Origin: an uncultured Eubacterium sp.
GTDB lineage: Bacteria; Bacillota_A; Clostridia; Lachnospirales; Lachnospiraceae
Assembly: GCA_948468465.1 (NCBI GenBank)
Contig: CAOKJJ010000035.1
Coordinates: forward strand, 1 to 34,788
DNA length: 34,788 bases
Reading direction: 5' to 3'
This document shows, one piece after another, positions 8,991 to 16,641 of the stretch (positions within the stretch are counted from its first letter, which is position 1; each line of letters opens with the position of its first letter). The translations under genes were made by a program, and so were the position numbers. The notes under the pieces are model-generated. The model saw nothing but the letters and a program-made list of their open reading frames with translations. It searched no databases and was not told the DNA's origin.

Positions 8991-9654
8991 GTCCGGACAA
9001 GTTGAATCTGCTGTAAAGCTGATTGACGAAGGAAACACCATCCCTTTTATCGCTCGTTACCGAAAAGAAGCAACCGGCTCACTGAATGATGAAGTGCTTC
9101 GCCAGCTTTTTGAAAGGCTGAATTATTTGCGCAATCTTGAGGATAAAAAGCAGCAGGTAATCGCTAGCATCGAAGAACAGGGCAAGCTGACTGACGAACT
9201 GAAATCGCAGATCGAAGCCGCGCAGACACTTGTCGTAGTTGATGACCTGTATCGGCCATATCGGCCAAAACGCAGAACGCGTGCTACTGTGGCAAAAGAA
9301 AAAGGGCTGGAACCTCTGGCTAACCTCATTCGGCTTCAGCTTACAAACAAAACACTGGAAGAAGAAGCGCAGGCATTCTTAAATGCAGAAAAAGAAGTCC
9401 ATACGATGGAAGATGCGCTGAACGGCGCTTCAGACATTATCGCAGAAGCGATTTCTGATGAAGCAGACTATCGCATCCGCATTCGTGAAATGACGACAAA
9501 GCATGGACTGATTTTGTCAAATGCAAAAGATCCGGAAGCTGAATCCGTCTATGAAATGTATTATGAGTTTTCAGAAGGCGTTTCAAAAATAGCCGGGCAT
9601 CGTATCCTGGCGCTGAACCGGGGTGAATCGGAGAAAATTCTTACTGTTAAAGTT
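8990..9654 (+). pseudogene. tex: duplicated 5' fragment of tex, lacking its first 14 codons
   Basis: Bases 8990-9627 are identical to 11952-12589 inside intact tex, as far as I can align by eye (638 bp). They code for the Tex N-terminal region from SGQVESAV to ALNRGE. From 9628 to 9654 the match continues at the protein level (ILTVKV in both), but four of the last five codons differ at the third position only and one codon changes Ala to Ser. Homology then stops. The native start and first 14 codons are missing, replaced by Uma2 upstream sequence. An ORF from 8953 to 9774 reads through it, but its tail is antisense to the toxin gene, so I treat it as a fragment. Confidence 0.9.
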
Positions 9655-10117
9655 CTTCCAACATCAGACGTTCAAGCTTTGAAATATCAGGGAAAACAAT
9701 CTTTTTTCCACGGGCATAGAGCTGCAGTATACGTTTCATTTTTGTGCGTATCTCAGTCTGTATGGAATATTTGACGGGTACAGGGTTGTTATTGCGGGTA
9801 TGTATATGGTCAAGATATTTCTCTGTAATCGGAAACATATTCTGTAAAAGAAATGCCGCCTGTTTTCCGTCATATTCTCCCATAACAACAGTCAGGCAGT
9901 TGCCATATTTTTCAATCTGTTTATCATAAATTGCTTGAAACTTTTCAACACGGCTGCTGAGAGGAACCAGCCAAAGCAGGGATGTTTTTTCATCACGCAT
10001 ACAGTAGAAAGTTGGGCGGTAGCTGCCATTTTCCTTATTTTGCATAAGGTTCGGATCATTTGCTTTAATAAAATACTCATCTTTAATGTGATAAACATAT
10101 CCTTCCTGGTATTCCAT
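9647..10117 (-). CDS. type III toxin-antitoxin endoribonuclease toxin, ToxN/CptN-like
   Basis: This 156-aa protein looks like the CptN branch of the ToxN superfamily of sequence-specific endoribonucleases (MazF/Kid-like barrel), held inactive by a repeat RNA. Visible landmarks are VYHIKDEYF at 8-16, RPTFYCM (34-40), the active-site-like strand-turn PLSSRVEK (52-59, comparable to the PLTSPK turn of ToxN), a long Lys-rich helix (60-71), and NMFPITEKY (93-101). The gene arrangement is decisive: promoter, two 46-nt tandem repeats, intrinsic terminator, then this ORF with GGGGAG seven nt before its ATG. Toxin expression would come from terminator read-through. The stop codon lies inside the diverged end of the tex fragment. 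Family name is from memory of the sequences; the architecture is seen directly. Confidence 0.8.
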   Translation of the reverse strand: MEYQEGYVYHIKDEYFIKANDPNLMQNKENGSYRPTFYCMRDEKTSLLWLVPLSSRVEKFQAIYDKQIEKYGNCLTVVMGEYDGKQAAFLLQNMFPITEKYLDHIHTRNNNPVPVKYSIQTEIRTKMKRILQLYARGKKIVFPDISKLERLMLEEL

Positions 10118-10137
10118 GATGTTCTCCCCGTAAAAAT

Positions 10138-10163
10138 AGCCTTATCGCCTAAGCGATAAGGCT
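10138..10163 (-). terminator. intrinsic terminator between antitoxin RNA and toxin gene
   Basis: A perfect 11-bp stem, AGCCTTATCGC with GCGATAAGGCT, encloses a 4-nt loop and is followed on the minus strand by ATTTTTA (10131-10137). This is the standard attenuator of type III loci, setting excess antitoxin RNA over toxin mRNA. Confidence 0.88.
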
Positions 10164-10166
10164 GGA

Positions 10167-10286
10167 ATTTTCAAACCGGACATTTATTAGACGCTTCCGG
10201 TAAGCGAGCAATATTTTCGAACCGTACATTTATTAGTCGCAGACGGTGTGCGAACAATATTTCCGATGGCGGATTGCTCCGTCTCT
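10167..10286 (-). ncRNA. type III antitoxin RNA (two 46-nt repeats plus leader)
   Basis: Two tandem 46-nt units, 10213-10258 (first transcribed) and 10167-10212, share the ends ATTG and GAAAAT and the core CTAATAAATGT. Each can fold as an H-type pseudoknot. Unit 1 has stem TCGCA/TGCGA (10049-53 in unit terms, plus-strand 10037-41 offset to 10237-10241 and 10249-10253), with loop ACCGT pairing to ACGGT (10221-10225 with 10243-10247). Unit 2 has stem CGCTT/AAGCG (10192-10196, 10202-10206) and loop ACCGG pairing to CCGGT (10175-10179 with 10197-10201). The pairings change together between units. A 28-nt leader with hairpin CGGA-GCAA-TCCG precedes the repeats. The RNA presumably neutralises the toxin after being cut into single repeats. 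Confidence 0.82.
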
Positions 10287-10292
10287 GATAGT

Positions 10293-10321
10293 ATTATATG
10301 AAATTGCAAAGAATATGTCAA
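10293..10321 (-). promoter_or_regulatory. SigA promoter of the type III antitoxin RNA
   Basis: On the minus strand a perfect -35 TTGACA (10316-10321) and a perfect -10 TATAAT (10293-10298) are spaced by exactly 17 nt. Transcription is predicted to start near 10286. This is one of the two strongest promoters in the window, as expected for an antitoxin made in excess. Confidence 0.88.
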
Positions 10322-10332
10322 ACAAATTTTTT

Positions 10333-10360
10333 ATTGTTATTTGGAAATTGTTATTTGGAA
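10333..10360. repeat. 14-bp tandem repeat
   Basis: ATTGTTATTTGGAA is repeated twice head to tail, followed by a third partial ATTTTT. It lies between the antitoxin promoter and the second Uma2-upstream repeat. I see no gene in 10322-10416. Confidence 0.8.
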
Positions 10361-10416
10361 ATTTTTCAGAATCCTATTCTATTCCAAAAACAAGAAATCT
10401 ATGGTATCCTTTATAA

Positions 10417-10535
10417 TTTCATCTTTTTTACGTTCAGATTCTGTCAATCCCATATTTTCACATCCCTTCCTGCTGCAAATTATAACATAGATTACTAATG
10501 AAAGGAAGTGCATGCATCCACCTTTTACATGCCGA
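10417..10535. repeat. 119-bp direct repeat, copy 2
   Basis: This segment matches 8872-8990 with two substitutions (10519 and 10530). It encodes the first 12 residues of the Uma2 protein on the minus strand, then diverges into an out-of-family reading frame that stops after 24 codons. On the right side it diverges at 10536 into unrelated sequence. With copy 1 it brackets the tex fragment and the toxin-antitoxin locus. Confidence 0.95.
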
Positions 10536-10576
10536 ACTGATTACTGTTCATGCCTAATGTCATTTACTTTATATAC

Positions 10577-10879
10577 TTAAAAACAATTTCTTGCACAAAG
10601 TGCCCCGCTCCCATGGCCCCACCACATCCATTTTACGTTGGAATTTTTCAAACTGTCATAACTTTTCGTGGTGTAAGTGTTGCCCATGATTGGATATTTG
10701 CTGTCCGTTTCTGAATATCCAGGCATAAAAATAGTCGGACAATTTTCATATTTGAAAACCATCCGACTATGTATTGTATTCCGCGCAAGCAGTTCATATG
10801 AAATCATGGCCTGCGATCGTTCATAGTAACGGTTCGGCGCGATATTGAAAGTTTGCTTCGCAAAATCTTCATATGTCAT
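10577..10879 (-). CDS. small hypothetical protein, doubtful
   Basis: This is a 100-aa reading frame with no family I recognise. The first 65 residues look protein-like, while the last 20 (Trp-rich, then GHGSGALC) look like read-through beyond a truncation. The RBS is poor: AGGA lies too far from the ATG. It lies 46 nt downstream of the XRE regulator on the same strand and might be its partner or a truncated remnant of it. Confidence 0.35.
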   Translation of the reverse strand: MTYEDFAKQTFNIAPNRYYERSQAMISYELLARNTIHSRMVFKYENCPTIFMPGYSETDSKYPIMGNTYTTKSYDSLKNSNVKWMWWGHGSGALCARNCF

Positions 10880-10925
10880 TTGTCAATGTGGTTATGTCCT
10901 AACTATGAGAAATTCCACCACCAGT

Positions 10926-11144
10926 TTATAACTTTTGATCTTTATCAGAAGGAATATATCGAACAATATCTTTTATGTCACAGTCTAATATTCGGCATAA
11001 GTCATTCAATGTTTTAGTTGATACATCTTTGTTGTGCTTCAAACGGTGAAGTGTGCTATGTGATAAATGATGTTTGTTTGTCAAAGTATACCAGTTTTCA
11101 GTAGATTTCTCTAAGGTTTCCCAAAACGGAAAATAGCCAATCAC
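10926..11144 (-). CDS. XRE (Cro/CI-type) helix-turn-helix regulator
   Basis: This 72-aa single-domain regulator starts at a GTG with GGGG upstream. It begins with FWETLEKS, then a recognition region (NKHHLSHSTLHRLKHNKDVSTKTLNDLCRILD, in order helix 2, helix 3, helix 4) as in the short HTH_26-type family in which YozG-like proteins fall. The C-terminal VRYIPSD is also typical. The target is unknown. Such small regulators usually control a neighbour, and the adjoining 100-aa frame and decayed genes suggest a broken cassette. Confidence 0.8.
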   Translation of the reverse strand: MIGYFPFWETLEKSTENWYTLTNKHHLSHSTLHRLKHNKDVSTKTLNDLCRILDCDIKDIVRYIPSDKDQKL

Positions 11145-11307
11145 ATTCTACACCCCTTTCGATAGTATCTTTAACAATAGAATAAAATATATTCTGATAC
11201 TTAAATATCTTCGCGATAACGAATATACCAAAAAAAAGAAAAAACAAAAGAAAATATATCAGCAATGAAGACCATGAGAACGTCAAAAGAATTGTTAGTA
11301 CTTTTAG

Positions 11308-11924
11308 AAGGAACTTGATGACATTGAAATCACGGTCACAGACCAAGGAGAAACTTATGGCAAAAAGGGAATACTTTACAAAAAAAGCGGGAATTGGGGC
11401 ATAGTAGAACAGAAAGGGGACAAAGACTAATGAGGATTATAGCAGTTGTAAGGAAATGTATCGCCATATTCAAAAAAATGGAGCAAAAAATAATGTTCAA
11501 AATACAACTATGGGAGATGGACCTATTGTGGGAATACATGGGTGGTATCTGTTGGGGAATGTTTCCTCCATCTTTTTGCTACACTCATACGGAAGAAGAA
11601 ATAGAACGAATAACAACTAACAAAAAAACACAATATCAGGGCACTGAAAAACAAAGAGCCGGGGTTTACAGTATATGCACTTTTCAGTATAATGGTAACA
11701 GTTCAGATTATATGCTGCATGTTTGGATTACCGGACGCCTGGATTCCCAGACGCTGTAAGTGGAACTTTGCCTGGTTCATGCTCATCCGACGTCCGGGAG
11801 GCCAGCACGCAGCACAGGATCTGAATATCATGTTGCAGGAATCGGCTTATCTGATCCGCTTCAAAAATATTACAGAAAGGCGCATGAAATCATGCGAAAC
11901 ATCAATGATCCATGGATATTATAA
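11308..11924 (+). pseudogene. decayed coding remnants upstream of tex
   Basis: No intact gene fits this stretch. A start-less frame at 11308-11430 reads DDIEITVTDQGETYGKKG and on to a stop. A second frame at 11456-11620 could give a 54-aa peptide (MYRHIQKNG at its start). A third at 11394-11759 is 121 aa. In the same frame as the third, after a stop at 11757, protein-like sequence resumes and ends with YYRKAHEIMRNINDPWIL at 11924, overlapping the tex start by 13 nt. This last part looks like the C-terminus of the original upstream neighbour of tex, broken by an internal stop. The gene families are not recognised. Confidence 0.5.
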
Positions 11925-14056
11925 AAACCCTTGCACAGGAACTGCAAATCAAGTCCGGACAAGTTGAATCTGCTGTAAAGCTGATTGACGAAGGAAACAC
12001 CATCCCTTTTATCGCTCGTTACCGAAAAGAAGCAACCGGCTCACTGAATGATGAAGTGCTTCGCCAGCTTTTTGAAAGGCTGAATTATTTGCGCAATCTT
12101 GAGGATAAAAAGCAGCAGGTAATCGCTAGCATCGAAGAACAGGGCAAGCTGACTGACGAACTGAAATCGCAGATCGAAGCCGCGCAGACACTTGTCGTAG
12201 TTGATGACCTGTATCGGCCATATCGGCCAAAACGCAGAACGCGTGCTACTGTGGCAAAAGAAAAAGGGCTGGAACCTCTGGCTAACCTCATTCGGCTTCA
12301 GCTTACAAACAAAACACTGGAAGAAGAAGCGCAGGCATTCTTAAATGCAGAAAAAGAAGTCCATACGATGGAAGATGCGCTGAACGGCGCTTCAGACATT
12401 ATCGCAGAAGCGATTTCTGATGAAGCAGACTATCGCATCCGCATTCGTGAAATGACGACAAAGCATGGACTGATTTTGTCAAATGCAAAAGATCCGGAAG
12501 CTGAATCCGTCTATGAAATGTATTATGAGTTTTCAGAAGGCGTTTCAAAAATAGCCGGGCATCGTATCCTGGCGCTGAACCGGGGTGAAGCGGAGAAAAT
12601 TCTAACGGTAAAAGTGGAAGCTCCTCAGGAAGATATTATCCGTTATCTGGAAAAACAGGTTATTACAAAAAACAATCCGCATACGACACCGTTTCTGCAG
12701 GCGGCCATTGCTGACAGCTACCAACGTTTGATTGCTCCTGCTATTGAACGGGAGATTCGAAGCAGCCTGACAGAAACTGCCGAAGACGGAGCTATCCGCG
12801 TATTTGGCAAAAATCTGGAGCAGCTTTTAATGCAGCCTCCGATTGTAGATCAGGTTGTACTTGGCTGGGATCCTGCATTCCGTACCGGCTGCAAAATATC
12901 TGTTGTAGACCCGACCGGAAAAGTACTGGATACTACAGTCATCTATCCAACCGCTCCGCAAAACAAAATTGAAGAATCCAAAGCTGTATTGAAAAAGTTA
13001 ATCGATAAATATAATGTCACTTTAATTTCTCTCGGAAACGGCACCGCCTCCAGAGAATCCGAAATGGTTATTGTAGATTTATTAAAAGAGCTGAAAAGTC
13101 CCATCCAATATGTCATCGTCAATGAGGCTGGCGCTTCTGTATATTCCGCCAGCAAACTGGCAACAGAAGAGTTTCCGAACTTTGATGTAGGGCAGCGAAG
13201 CGCCGTATCCATGGCCAGACGTCTGCAGGATCCACTGGCGGAACTGGTAAAGATTGATCCGAAATCAATCGGTGTCGGCCAGTATCAGCATGATATGAAT
13301 CAGAAAAAACTAAGCGAAGCTTTATCTGGCGTTGTTGAAGATTGTGTAAATAAGGTCGGCGTAGATTTAAATACTGCCTCTGCCTCACTGTTAGAATATA
13401 TTTCCGGCATCAGCAAAGCTGTCGCGAAAAATATTGTCGCATACCGGGAGGAAAACGGCCGTTTTGCGTCACGCTCCCAACTTTTAAAAGTAGCTAAGCT
13501 TGGGCCAAAGGCTTATGAGCAGTGTGCAGGATTTACACGTATTATCAATGGGGAGAATCCTCTGGACACAACTGCCGTACACCCGGAAAGCTATGATGCC
13601 GCTAAAAAACTGTTAGCTAAGCTTGGATATGAGCCGCAGGACATTACAACAGGAAGCCTGAAAGGAATCTCCAAAAAAATTACCAACTACGCAAAGCTGG
13701 CTGATGAGCTTGGCATTGGTGAAATTACACTGCAGGATATTGTGAAAGAGTTGGAAAAGCCCGCAAGGGATCCGCGTGAAGATATGCCGAAGCCGATCTT
13801 AAGAAGCGATGTTTTGGAAATGAAAGATCTGACCGAAGGCATGATCTTAAAAGGCACGGTACGCAACGTTATTGATTTTGGCGTGTTTGTAGATATCGGT
13901 GTACACCAGGACGGCCTTGTACATATTTCCCAGATTTGTGACCGTTTTATCAAGCATCCTCTGGAAGCAGTAAGTGTGGGGGATATTGTAGACGTAAAAG
14001 TTTTAAGCGTAGACCTCGCCAGGAAACGCATTCAGCTTACGATGAAAGGAATTTAA
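11912..14056 (+). CDS. tex: Tex family RNA-binding protein (YhgF type)
   Basis: This 714-aa protein has the full Tex order: N-terminal helical region with KLIDEGNTIPFIARYRKE (residues about 22-39), YqgF/RNase H-like domain (about 315-440, with VVLGWDPAFRTGCK), tandem helix-hairpin-helix region (about 480-560, LNTASASLLEYISGISK) and a C-terminal S1 domain (about 640-714, LTEGMILKGTV to GLVHIS). Tex binds nucleic acid and affects transcription and tolerance. The ATG at 11912 has no Shine-Dalgarno sequence. It overlaps the end of a broken upstream frame, so it may have depended on translational coupling that is now lost. A 638-bp stretch is duplicated at 8990-9627. Confidence 0.95.
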   Translation: MDIIKTLAQELQIKSGQVESAVKLIDEGNTIPFIARYRKEATGSLNDEVLRQLFERLNYLRNLEDKKQQVIASIEEQGKLTDELKSQIEAAQTLVVVDDLYRPYRPKRRTRATVAKEKGLEPLANLIRLQLTNKTLEEEAQAFLNAEKEVHTMEDALNGASDIIAEAISDEADYRIRIREMTTKHGLILSNAKDPEAESVYEMYYEFSEGVSKIAGHRILALNRGEAEKILTVKVEAPQEDIIRYLEKQVITKNNPHTTPFLQAAIADSYQRLIAPAIEREIRSSLTETAEDGAIRVFGKNLEQLLMQPPIVDQVVLGWDPAFRTGCKISVVDPTGKVLDTTVIYPTAPQNKIEESKAVLKKLIDKYNVTLISLGNGTASRESEMVIVDLLKELKSPIQYVIVNEAGASVYSASKLATEEFPNFDVGQRSAVSMARRLQDPLAELVKIDPKSIGVGQYQHDMNQKKLSEALSGVVEDCVNKVGVDLNTASASLLEYISGISKAVAKNIVAYREENGRFASRSQLLKVAKLGPKAYEQCAGFTRIINGENPLDTTAVHPESYDAAKKLLAKLGYEPQDITTGSLKGISKKITNYAKLADELGIGEITLQDIVKELEKPARDPREDMPKPILRSDVLEMKDLTEGMILKGTVRNVIDFGVFVDIGVHQDGLVHISQICDRFIKHPLEAVSVGDIVDVKVLSVDLARKRIQLTMKGI
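11952..12589. repeat. 638-bp perfect direct repeat of 8990-9627 (within tex)
   Basis: This is the second copy of the tex fragment, at a constant offset of 2962 bp. I see no difference between the copies by eye. Identity over this length, next to sharply diverged ends, suggests a recent duplication or gene conversion. Confidence 0.93.
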
Positions 14057-14072
14057 AGATTTACTGTATTAT

Positions 14073-14109
14073 ACAGCGCCTGATAAATATGCTATCTGTC
14101 AGGCGCTGT
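14073..14109. terminator. hairpin between convergent tex and hom
   Basis: A perfect 11-bp stem, ACAGCGCCTGA with TCAGGCGCTGT, encloses a 15-nt loop, 16 nt after the tex stop and 12 nt after the hom stop on the other strand. Neither side has a long T tract, so it is at best a weak bidirectional terminator. Confidence 0.6.
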
Positions 14110-14121
14110 TATTGCATTCTA

Positions 14122-15324
14122 TTAATGAAAGCGAATCGTCTGCAGCACTGTTCCAAGCTCTGCAGCTTTCTTTTCAAAATCTTCTTCTGTCATTTCAGAG
14201 GTAACAAAGCCAGTTTCGCCCGTCACTTCCGGTACTTTTATGTACTGGACAGTTCCAAAAATGCGTTCTATATGATCGGCATCTGCTGCTGTCCGTACGA
14301 AAAATTTTGTCGTTTGCTTTTTATAATCCGCAATTACAAGCTTTTCAGGGCGCCACTCCAGTTCGATATGCCTGCCGATATGCTTTGCAAGCTCTACGAC
14401 GTCTGCAACCACTGCGCTTGCTGTCGGCAGGCTGCCTGCGCCGCTGCCATAAAACATCGCGTCTCCAAGCATATTCCCCCGTACAAATACAGCATTGAAT
14501 ACACCGTTTACCGTATATAACGGATGATCTTTTGGAAGCAGAAACGGAGCTACCATTACCGTATAAGTATCGTCTGTCTGTCTGCTTGTCGCCAGAAGCT
14601 TAATGACACGGTCCAGTTTCTTCGCATATAAAATATCCGTAGCAGTGATTCTGCTGATGCCTTCCGTATGGACGTCTTCAAAATCCACCTGCTGCCCGGC
14701 TATTAAAGATGTTAAAATCGCGATCTTTCTTCCGGCGTCATATCCTTCAATATCAGCGGTCGGATCTTTTTCCGCGTACCCTTTTTCCTGTGCTTCTTTC
14801 AAAACCTCTTCAAACTCACAGCCTTCTTCCGCCATTTTCGTCAGAATATAGTTGGTTGTACCATTTACGATTCCGCTGATCTCTTCAATACGGTCAGCTG
14901 TCAGGCACGAATTCAGCGCACGAATAATAGGAATGCCCCCGCCTACGCTTGCCTCAAACATAAAGTTGACATTTTTCTGCTTTGCCGTCGCGACCAAATC
15001 AGCGCCATGTGCGGCTACCAGCGCTTTATTGGAAGTGGTTACACTTTTGCCTGCCTCCAGCATTGCCTTCACAAATGTGTATGCCGGTTCCACACCTCCC
15101 ATACTCTCTACAACGATCGCAATCTCTGGATCCTTTGCAATGATTTCATAATCATGCACGACTCTGCTCTGTATCGGATCTCCTTCAAAGTCCCGCAAAT
15201 CAAGAATATATTTTACCTCAATGCCTTCACCGATTTTTCTGCAAATACTGTCCTGATTTGTCTCAATCACCTGAACGACTCCGGAACCAATCGTTCCATA
15301 GCCCATTACTGCAATTTTTATCAT
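14122..15324 (-). CDS. hom: homoserine dehydrogenase
   Basis: Hom reduces aspartate semialdehyde to homoserine on the way to threonine and methionine. The 400-aa protein has the NAD(P) loop GYGTIGSGV (8-16), TSNKALVA (97-104), EASVGGGIPII (124-134), NGTTNYIL (154-161) and the catalytic stretch KDPTADIEGYDAGRKIAIL. The C-terminal 80 residues form a short ACT-like domain. The protein is about 30 residues shorter than the Bacillus enzyme. Its ATG follows the prfB stop by 19 nt, so prfB-hom is likely one transcript. Confidence 0.95.
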   Translation of the reverse strand: MIKIAVMGYGTIGSGVVQVIETNQDSICRKIGEGIEVKYILDLRDFEGDPIQSRVVHDYEIIAKDPEIAIVVESMGGVEPAYTFVKAMLEAGKSVTTSNKALVAAHGADLVATAKQKNVNFMFEASVGGGIPIIRALNSCLTADRIEEISGIVNGTTNYILTKMAEEGCEFEEVLKEAQEKGYAEKDPTADIEGYDAGRKIAILTSLIAGQQVDFEDVHTEGISRITATDILYAKKLDRVIKLLATSRQTDDTYTVMVAPFLLPKDHPLYTVNGVFNAVFVRGNMLGDAMFYGSGAGSLPTASAVVADVVELAKHIGRHIELEWRPEKLVIADYKKQTTKFFVRTAADADHIERIFGTVQYIKVPEVTGETGFVTSEMTEEDFEKKAAELGTVLQTIRFH

Positions 15325-15343
15325 GATTCATCTACTCCCTTAC

Positions 15344-16454
15344 TTATTTTGACAAAGATACCCATTTTAAATATGCGTTAATAAACAGGTCCAGTTCTCC
15401 GTCCATAACAGCGCCTACGTTCCCGCTTTCCGCGTTCGTACGGTGATCTTTCACCATCGTATACGGCTGCATTACATAAGAACGGATCTGGTTGCCCCAT
15501 CCTATCTCTGTCACTTCGCCGCGGATTCCAGCTTCTTTTTGTGCCTGTTCTTCCTGCTTAAGCAAATACAATTTTGCTTTTAACATCTGCATCGCTTTAT
15601 CTTTATTCATATGCTGCGAACGCTCATTTTGACAGGTGACAACAATGCCAGTCGGAAAATGGGTAATACGGATCGCTGAAGAAGTTTTATTAATATGCTG
15701 TCCGCCCGCTCCACTGGACCGGTAGGTATCAATACGGATTTCATCATCTTTGATCTCAATATCCACATCTTCTTCGATATCCGGCATGACATCGCAGGAT
15801 ACAAACGAGGTCTGACGCTTTCCGGCCGCATTAAACGGCGAAATCCTAACGAGCCGGTGTACGCCTTTTTCAGACTTTAGATAGCCGTACGCATTAGTTC
15901 CGTTTACCTGGAATGTAACAGACTTTATGCCGGCCTCATCACCTTCATGATAATCAATAACTTCCAGCTCAAATCCCTTGTCGGCCGCCCATCTCGTATA
16001 CATTCGGTACAGCATGGATGCCCAGTCGCATGACTCGGTCCCGCCCGCTCCGGCATTCAGGGAAACAATCGCATTGTCCGCATCATATTCACCTGAGAGC
16101 AGAGTTTTAATTCGTATTGCTTCAAATTGCTTTTGGTAAGCCTGCACAGATTCTTCAATCTCAGGAATGAGTGAGGCATCTTCCTCCTCTTCCCCCATTT
16201 CCAGCAGTGTTTCAATGTCTTCGTATCTGCTTTTCAATTCTGAAAACGTCTGCATATCGTCTTTGAGGCTTTTTAATTCTTTCATTTTCTTCTGGGAGGC
16301 CTGCGCATCATTCCAGAAGTCCGGCGCTTCCATTTCGCGCTCTAATTCTTCGACTTTCTTGCTCTTATTAGCGAGGTCAAAGTGAATCCCTCAGTTCCTG
16401 TAATGGTTTTGTAAACGTATTCAGCGTATAGCGATACTGATCATATTCTACCAT
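15344..16454 (-). CDS. prfB: peptide chain release factor 2, programmed +1 frameshift
   Basis: RF2 reads UAA and UGA. The gene is in two frames. The first 25 codons run from the ATG at 16454 to CTT (16380-16382), followed by an in-frame TGA (16377-16379). A +1 slip at CTT-T continues with GAC and gives a 369-aa protein. The slippery CTT TGA C and an internal SD-like AGGGA a few nt upstream are the classic autoregulatory signal: low RF2 makes the ribosome pause at TGA and shift. The protein has the SPF tripeptide for stop recognition (RISPFNAAG) and the GGQ motif (SGAGGQHIN). Annotation that starts at the Met at 16333 would be truncated. Confidence 0.96.
16376..16391 (-). promoter_or_regulatory. 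RF2 programmed frameshift site
   Basis: On the minus strand the order is AGGGA, a short spacer (TTCA), CTT, TGA, C. The TGA (16377-16379) would stop translation after codon 25. A +1 slip on CTT-T restores the main frame. Confidence 0.95.
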
Positions 16455-16531
16455 TTTTTCACCATCTTTCTTTATAATTTTTGCAGCTGTCTTAAACTTT
16501 TCTGCTGCCGTTTTTATTTTAAAACATTTCT

Positions 16532-16561
16532 ATCATAAAAGAAATATAAGACATCTGTCAA
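16532..16561 (-). promoter_or_regulatory. SigA promoter of prfB-hom
   Basis: On the minus strand TTGACA (16556-16561) lies 18 nt upstream of TATGAT (16532-16537), about 80 nt before the prfB start. The stretch 16455-16673 holds no gene. Confidence 0.7.
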
Positions 16562-16610
16562 GTCCTTATAAAAATTACCCGTTACGTTTTTCTTCCATAC
16601 GGTAACAGTT

Positions 16611-16641
16611 GTAACAGTTCAGATAATCCTTGAACTGTTAC
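16611..16641. repeat. inverted repeat in the ctp-prfB gap
   Basis: GTAACAGTTCA (16611-16621) and TGAACTGTTAC (16631-16641) form a perfect 11-bp stem with a 9-nt loop. It is flanked by further partial copies (CCATACGGTAAC at about 16596 and CCATACGTAACC at about 16643). No T tract follows on either strand, so a simple terminator is not certain. An operator or an RNA structure at the end of the ctp transcript is possible. Confidence 0.6.

Noticed and set aside
8953..9774. 273-aa truncated Tex as a functional protein
   Set aside because: It lacks the native start and the catalytic and S1 domains, and its last 40 codons are antisense to the toxin gene.
10167..10258. Direct repeats resembling a tiny CRISPR array
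   Set aside because: The two units are contiguous with no spacers and differ from each other in a covarying way; there are no cas genes.
10298..10498. Plus-strand 66-aa frame across the antitoxin promoter
   Set aside because: It covers promoter and repeat DNA on the opposite strand and looks like chance AT-rich coding.
11098..11346. 82-aa hydrophobic minus-strand frame overlapping the XRE gene
   Set aside because: It overlaps the RBS and start of the HTH gene, has an AT-driven composition and no RBS.
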